Below are positions 6,037-8,919 of a stretch of DNA of 8,919 nucleotides, piece by piece (within the stretch, counting starts at the first letter, position 1; each line of letters opens with the position of its first letter). The stretch covers positions 1 through 8,919 of the forward strand of contig CAYNRQ010000046.1 in the NCBI GenBank assembly GCA_964399875.1. The letters are read 5' to 3'. Below the pieces are notes generated by a model. That model was not told where the DNA came from. It made no database searches and saw nothing but the letters and a program-made list of their open reading frames with translations. The position numbers and the translations under genes are program-made. The stretch comes from CAYNRQ01 sp964399875 (GTDB lineage Archaea > Aenigmatarchaeota > Aenigmatarchaeia > QMZP01).

Positions 6037-8919
6037 CTAACACCTTGCAACCACTTCAACAGTATTGGAAACAGTTGATATCCTGTATATGCAATTGCCC
6101 CTGCAGTTTCCATCCTTTATGGTAACAGACTCGCCAGGCTCTATCCCATCCGCATTAAAGTAAGGGTACAGATCTCCGTCTTCACTCAGCTTTATTATCC
6201 TGATGTCGCCGCACACATACACCCTGTCTGCCTCTATTGTGCATCCCTTGATTTTCGGGCCAAAATAAACATCATCAATTACTGCATAATCAGGGTTTGG
6301 AGCGCGTGTAGCTCCCTCAAACTCAAACTTTATGGTTGCATTTGTAGCGGTTGCAGGTATATTTGTGATATCAACCTCTATTTTATTGAATTCATTCTCA
6401 GTTATCACTGAATTGAATCTTTTTGTCACTCTTTTTACCTCTTCTCCTGCATCATTATAAAAGGTCATGACAACATTGAAATTTCCTGACTTTAGTTCTA
6501 ATTGCCTGTAGAATGAAAGAACATAATCCTCGTTTGGAACAATATCCACCTTGAACCCGTAGCTTTCTGCAGCAGCCGGGATCTGGTCAGCACTGATCTT
6601 CATGGCATTTTTTCCATAGATTACAGAACCCCTTTCCATCTGGCCTGTTCCTATATGGTATATTATCTCCCTGTATATGTCTTCAAGTTCATCTGCATTG
6701 CTGCCGTAGAAATACTTGCCCATGGATCTACCTTCGCTGTCCTTTCTTGAGCATTTTTCTGCTATGATCTGGAGTAGTTCCTCTCCTGCTCCTTTTCCAA
6801 ACCCAACAGTGTAGTATATTATCTGCTCTTCTTCTGATCCTGCTTTTTCCACATTGTTGTAATAGCAGGCGCGGGCTATAGCGTCATCTATTGCATTAAC
6901 CTTCATGTCCCCGTCCCAGTCACTGTTCCCTGTATCAGGATTTGGGTATGTATCAGCAAAATTATCCCTTATATTGGCCTCCCCGTCTGTCATAAGAACA
7001 ACATATCTTTTCTTTGCAATAGAAAAATTAAGGAAGTATTGTGATTTGTTTATTGCGCACGCAATGCATGTCTGGCCCATTGTGGCATGGTAATCAGTTA
7101 TAATGTTTTGGACCTTATCTAAATACCTTGTCAGGGGAACAGAATTGTCCTCATCCACACTTGTCCCGTATGAAACAAGGCTTATATTTGAGAATATGCT
7201 CCTTAACAGGGCCTTTGAAAACCATTTGTCCAGCTTCTTGGCCAGCCTTATCTTGACTGAGTTGCAAAGGTAGCAGGACCCGCCTTCTGAAATGCACATG
7301 GTTCCTGAACAACTGGGTGGTGCTGCTCCTTCTATGCTATTAATACCTGACTTACATTTTTGTATGGGATTTGGAGTATTATCTAATTTACACACATCAG
7401 CAGGTTCACAGCACCCGAATTTATAATTTTTATATGGAACGCATACTGTATTTTTTTCCTTGCAGCATTCTAAATAATATCTGTAGCAGTCAAATTTATA
7501 TTTTGTACATCTTCTTTTAATTTTTCCTCTCTCGCAGCAAAATCTCTGGGATTCACCGCAATTATTGTCTTTGCAATCGTTGCACTTCTCATAGCCAGCA
7601 GAGCATGCATCATCTCTCCCTTCTTCACAAACAGAATTCTCACTTTTACAGTAAAGCCCTTTATCGCACATGTTTAGGGTGCTGCAGGAGTCTGACGGAT
7701 CTAAAAAGCTATTAATAGGTTCTTCATCTTCAGCATAGTATTTATCACCATAGGTGTTATCACAGTATTCATCAGGTGTTGTTTCGCACATCTTGCATTC
7801 CTGATCTGGTTTTTTGTCTTCACCCCAATTTGTTATTTTATAAAAATTGTATATATTCCCTGAACACGTTGCACAACTCTCATCATTCTGCCAAAATACA
7901 GTGGCGTCTTTACATATTTCATCATTGCAATCATTAAATTCATTTCTAGAATGGCACCATCCTTCACCACACGGACCACCATCAGAGACTTTTTGAGTTG
8001 CTGACTCATCAATGTAAAAAGTACCGTTATAAAACTTTCCATTATCCGCACAAACACTGTTATCGCAAGTTTCACTGCTCAACCACTCACATTCGTCTGA
8101 TGGTATATACATGCTCTTGGATGGTGAAAAAGAACTTATTGTGAATGAGGATGTAGGGGTACCCCAGAAGTATGTTTCATTCTTTTTTGAATCATCTTCA
8201 TTAGGGCAGAGTGTTGTTTCGTATCTGCACCATGTGTCCATATCTGGTTTTCCATCATGTGGACATCCCCCGTTACTTTTCGTCAAATTAAGTGCATGTG
8301 ATTTTATTTCTTCAGCTGTCAGTGCCCTCTTATAAATTGCAAGCTCATCTATCATACCATTAAAATCATACCACTTAAGCCCCTGCGATCCGCCTATCCT
8401 TATGTTATGAGGTGTGGGTGCAATATCTATGTTTCCTATCATAGCTGTTCCGACAATATCCCCGTTAACATAGAATTTAACATCAATCTTTGTTGTATCT
8501 GAGTTTCTTATAGCTGATGTAACAGCTACATGATACCATGTCTCATTCTTAAAATCATAATTTACTTGTGCATTCTTATAACTATCAATATTACCCATAT
8601 AAAATAATAACTTTGTTCCATATGAATAGACTGCGAACAAATATTCTATCTCGTACCGATCACTGGGTAGTCTGCTGCTGTTATAAAGACTTTTGCTTAC
8701 TATAGCCATCGCACCTTCTGATTCATTAATGTAGATCCATGCTTCTATTGTCATGTTTCTTAGTGATGTAAGGCTGTCACTTTTTGGGATTTCTATATAT
8801 TCATTATCACTGCCGAACAAATAAGCTCCTCCAAATGCATCATCTGTTGTTACATTTCCTTGTGCAACAAATGTAGGATCGTTATAATCAGAGCCTGGTG
8901 AGCTTCCCAATGTCCCATG
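6037..8919 (-). CDS. Large secreted LamG / Cys-rich / vWA / jelly-roll protein, N-terminus outside window
   Basis: Probably a surface or secreted adhesion protein. The frame is open to the window edge (HGTLGSSPGS...), so the TTG at 8908-8910 is not the start. Numbering from that TTG: a LamG/concanavalin A-like domain at about 1-208 (AYLFGSDNEYIEIP, MTIEAWIYI, WYHVAVTS, FNGMIDELAIYKRALTAEEI); a cysteine-rich stretch at about 216-549 with some 38 Cys, including CC pairs and FGCCEPADVC; a von Willebrand A domain to about 755 (Thr613 in GQTCIACAIN, Asp642 in VVLMTDGEA, then a Lys/Asp loop); and a beta-rich region at 765-885 ending YAVIDDVYFG, like carbohydrate-binding jelly-rolls. A final segment carries four Cys. 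About ten N-x-S/T sequons and the paired Cys imply export, glycosylation and disulfides. No membrane anchor is seen at the C-terminus; any anchor or signal peptide must be upstream. The vWA metal motif DxSxS is not evident; the best candidate is SCSGT (533-537), with Ser in place of Asp. Ligand unknown. Confidence 0.85.
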   Translation of the reverse strand, partial: HGTLGSSPGSDYNDPTFVAQGNVTTDDAFGGAYLFGSDNEYIEIPKSDSLTSLRNMTIEAWIYINESEGAMAIVSKSLYNSSRLPSDRYEIEYLFAVYSYGTKLLFYMGNIDSYKNAQVNYDFKNETWYHVAVTSAIRNSDTTKIDVKFYVNGDIVGTAMIGNIDIAPTPHNIRIGGSQGLKWYDFNGMIDELAIYKRALTAEEIKSHALNLTKSNGGCPHDGKPDMDTWCRYETTLCPNEDDSKKNETYFWGTPTSSFTISSFSPSKSMYIPSDECEWLSSETCDNSVCADNGKFYNGTFYIDESATQKVSDGGPCGEGWCHSRNEFNDCNDEICKDATVFWQNDESCATCSGNIYNFYKITNWGEDKKPDQECKMCETTPDEYCDNTYGDKYYAEDEEPINSFLDPSDSCSTLNMCDKGLYCKSENSVCEEGRDDACSAGYEKCNDCKDNNCGESQRFCCERGKIKRRCTKYKFDCYRYYLECCKEKNTVCVPYKNYKFGCCEPADVCKLDNTPNPIQKCKSGINSIEGAAPPSCSGTMCISEGGSCYLCNSVKIRLAKKLDKWFSKALLRSIFSNISLVSYGTSVDEDNSVPLTRYLDKVQNIITDYHATMGQTCIACAINKSQYFLNFSIAKKRYVVLMTDGEANIRDNFADTYPNPDTGNSDWDGDMKVNAIDDAIARACYYNNVEKAGSEEEQIIYYTVGFGKGAGEELLQIIAEKCSRKDSEGRSMGKYFYGSNADELEDIYREIIYHIGTGQMERGSVIYGKNAMKISADQIPAAAESYGFKVDIVPNEDYVLSFYRQLELKSGNFNVVMTFYNDAGEEVKRVTKRFNSVITENEFNKIEVDITNIPATATNATIKFEFEGATRAPNPDYAVIDDVYFGPKIKGCTIEADRVYVCGDIRIIKLSEDGDLYPYFNADGIEPGESVTIKDGNCRGNCIYRISTVSNTVEVVARC

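Noticed and set aside
1..8919. CRISPR array, rRNA or prophage structural genes
   Set aside because: No regularly spaced repeats, no rRNA-like conserved blocks and no phage protein motifs were seen on either strand.

Overview
The window looks archaeal. It carries a single-gene MCM replicative helicase, has A/T-rich TATA-like boxes close to start codons, and shows almost no Shine-Dalgarno sequences. The large secreted protein rich in cysteines and N-glycosylation sequons also fits. The small, mixed gene set would suit a DPANN-type lineage or another uncultivated archaeon, but that placement is inference and nothing here fixes the taxon.

Left third (1-3802, all minus strand). In transcription order this holds mcm (replicative helicase), then guaB (IMP dehydrogenase), then the first 62 codons of purA (adenylosuccinate synthetase), which runs off the left edge. 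guaB and purA are 5 nt apart and take IMP to the guanine and adenine branches respectively, so this looks like a purine-branch operon next to a replication gene. The IMP dehydrogenase keeps its catalytic Cys and flap Arg-Tyr but has unusual substitutions in the loops that hold the IMP phosphate. The purA match breaks down beside a perfect inverted repeat about 20-40 bases from the window edge.

Central regulatory region (3803-4149). Upstream of mcm are three copies of a palindrome, TATAAC-NNN-GTTATA, spaced 31 and 40 bp centre to centre. They read as operators for an unidentified dimeric DNA-binding protein. Next to them is a 75-base segment with two 10-bp perfect hairpins. A 7-base loop sequence of the first is complementary to the second hairpin, so a switchable or pseudoknotted RNA or DNA structure is possible.

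Middle (4150-5958, plus strand). A gene of unknown function (266 codons from the preferred ATG) has its own TATA-like box and an odd 3' end where another frame continues in protein-like fashion. After it comes disturbed, AT-rich sequence with a degenerate fourth palindrome copy. A 5'-truncated DDE transposase follows, with its catalytic core retained and its DNA-binding N-terminus lost. This stretch looks like an insertion-prone, decaying spacer.

Right third (6037-8919, minus strand). A large secreted-type protein, open at its N-terminal end, combines a LamG/concanavalin-like domain, about 330 residues with some 38 cysteines, a von Willebrand A domain and a C-terminal jelly-roll-like domain. 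It is probably a surface adhesin or matrix protein. It converges on the transposase remnant.
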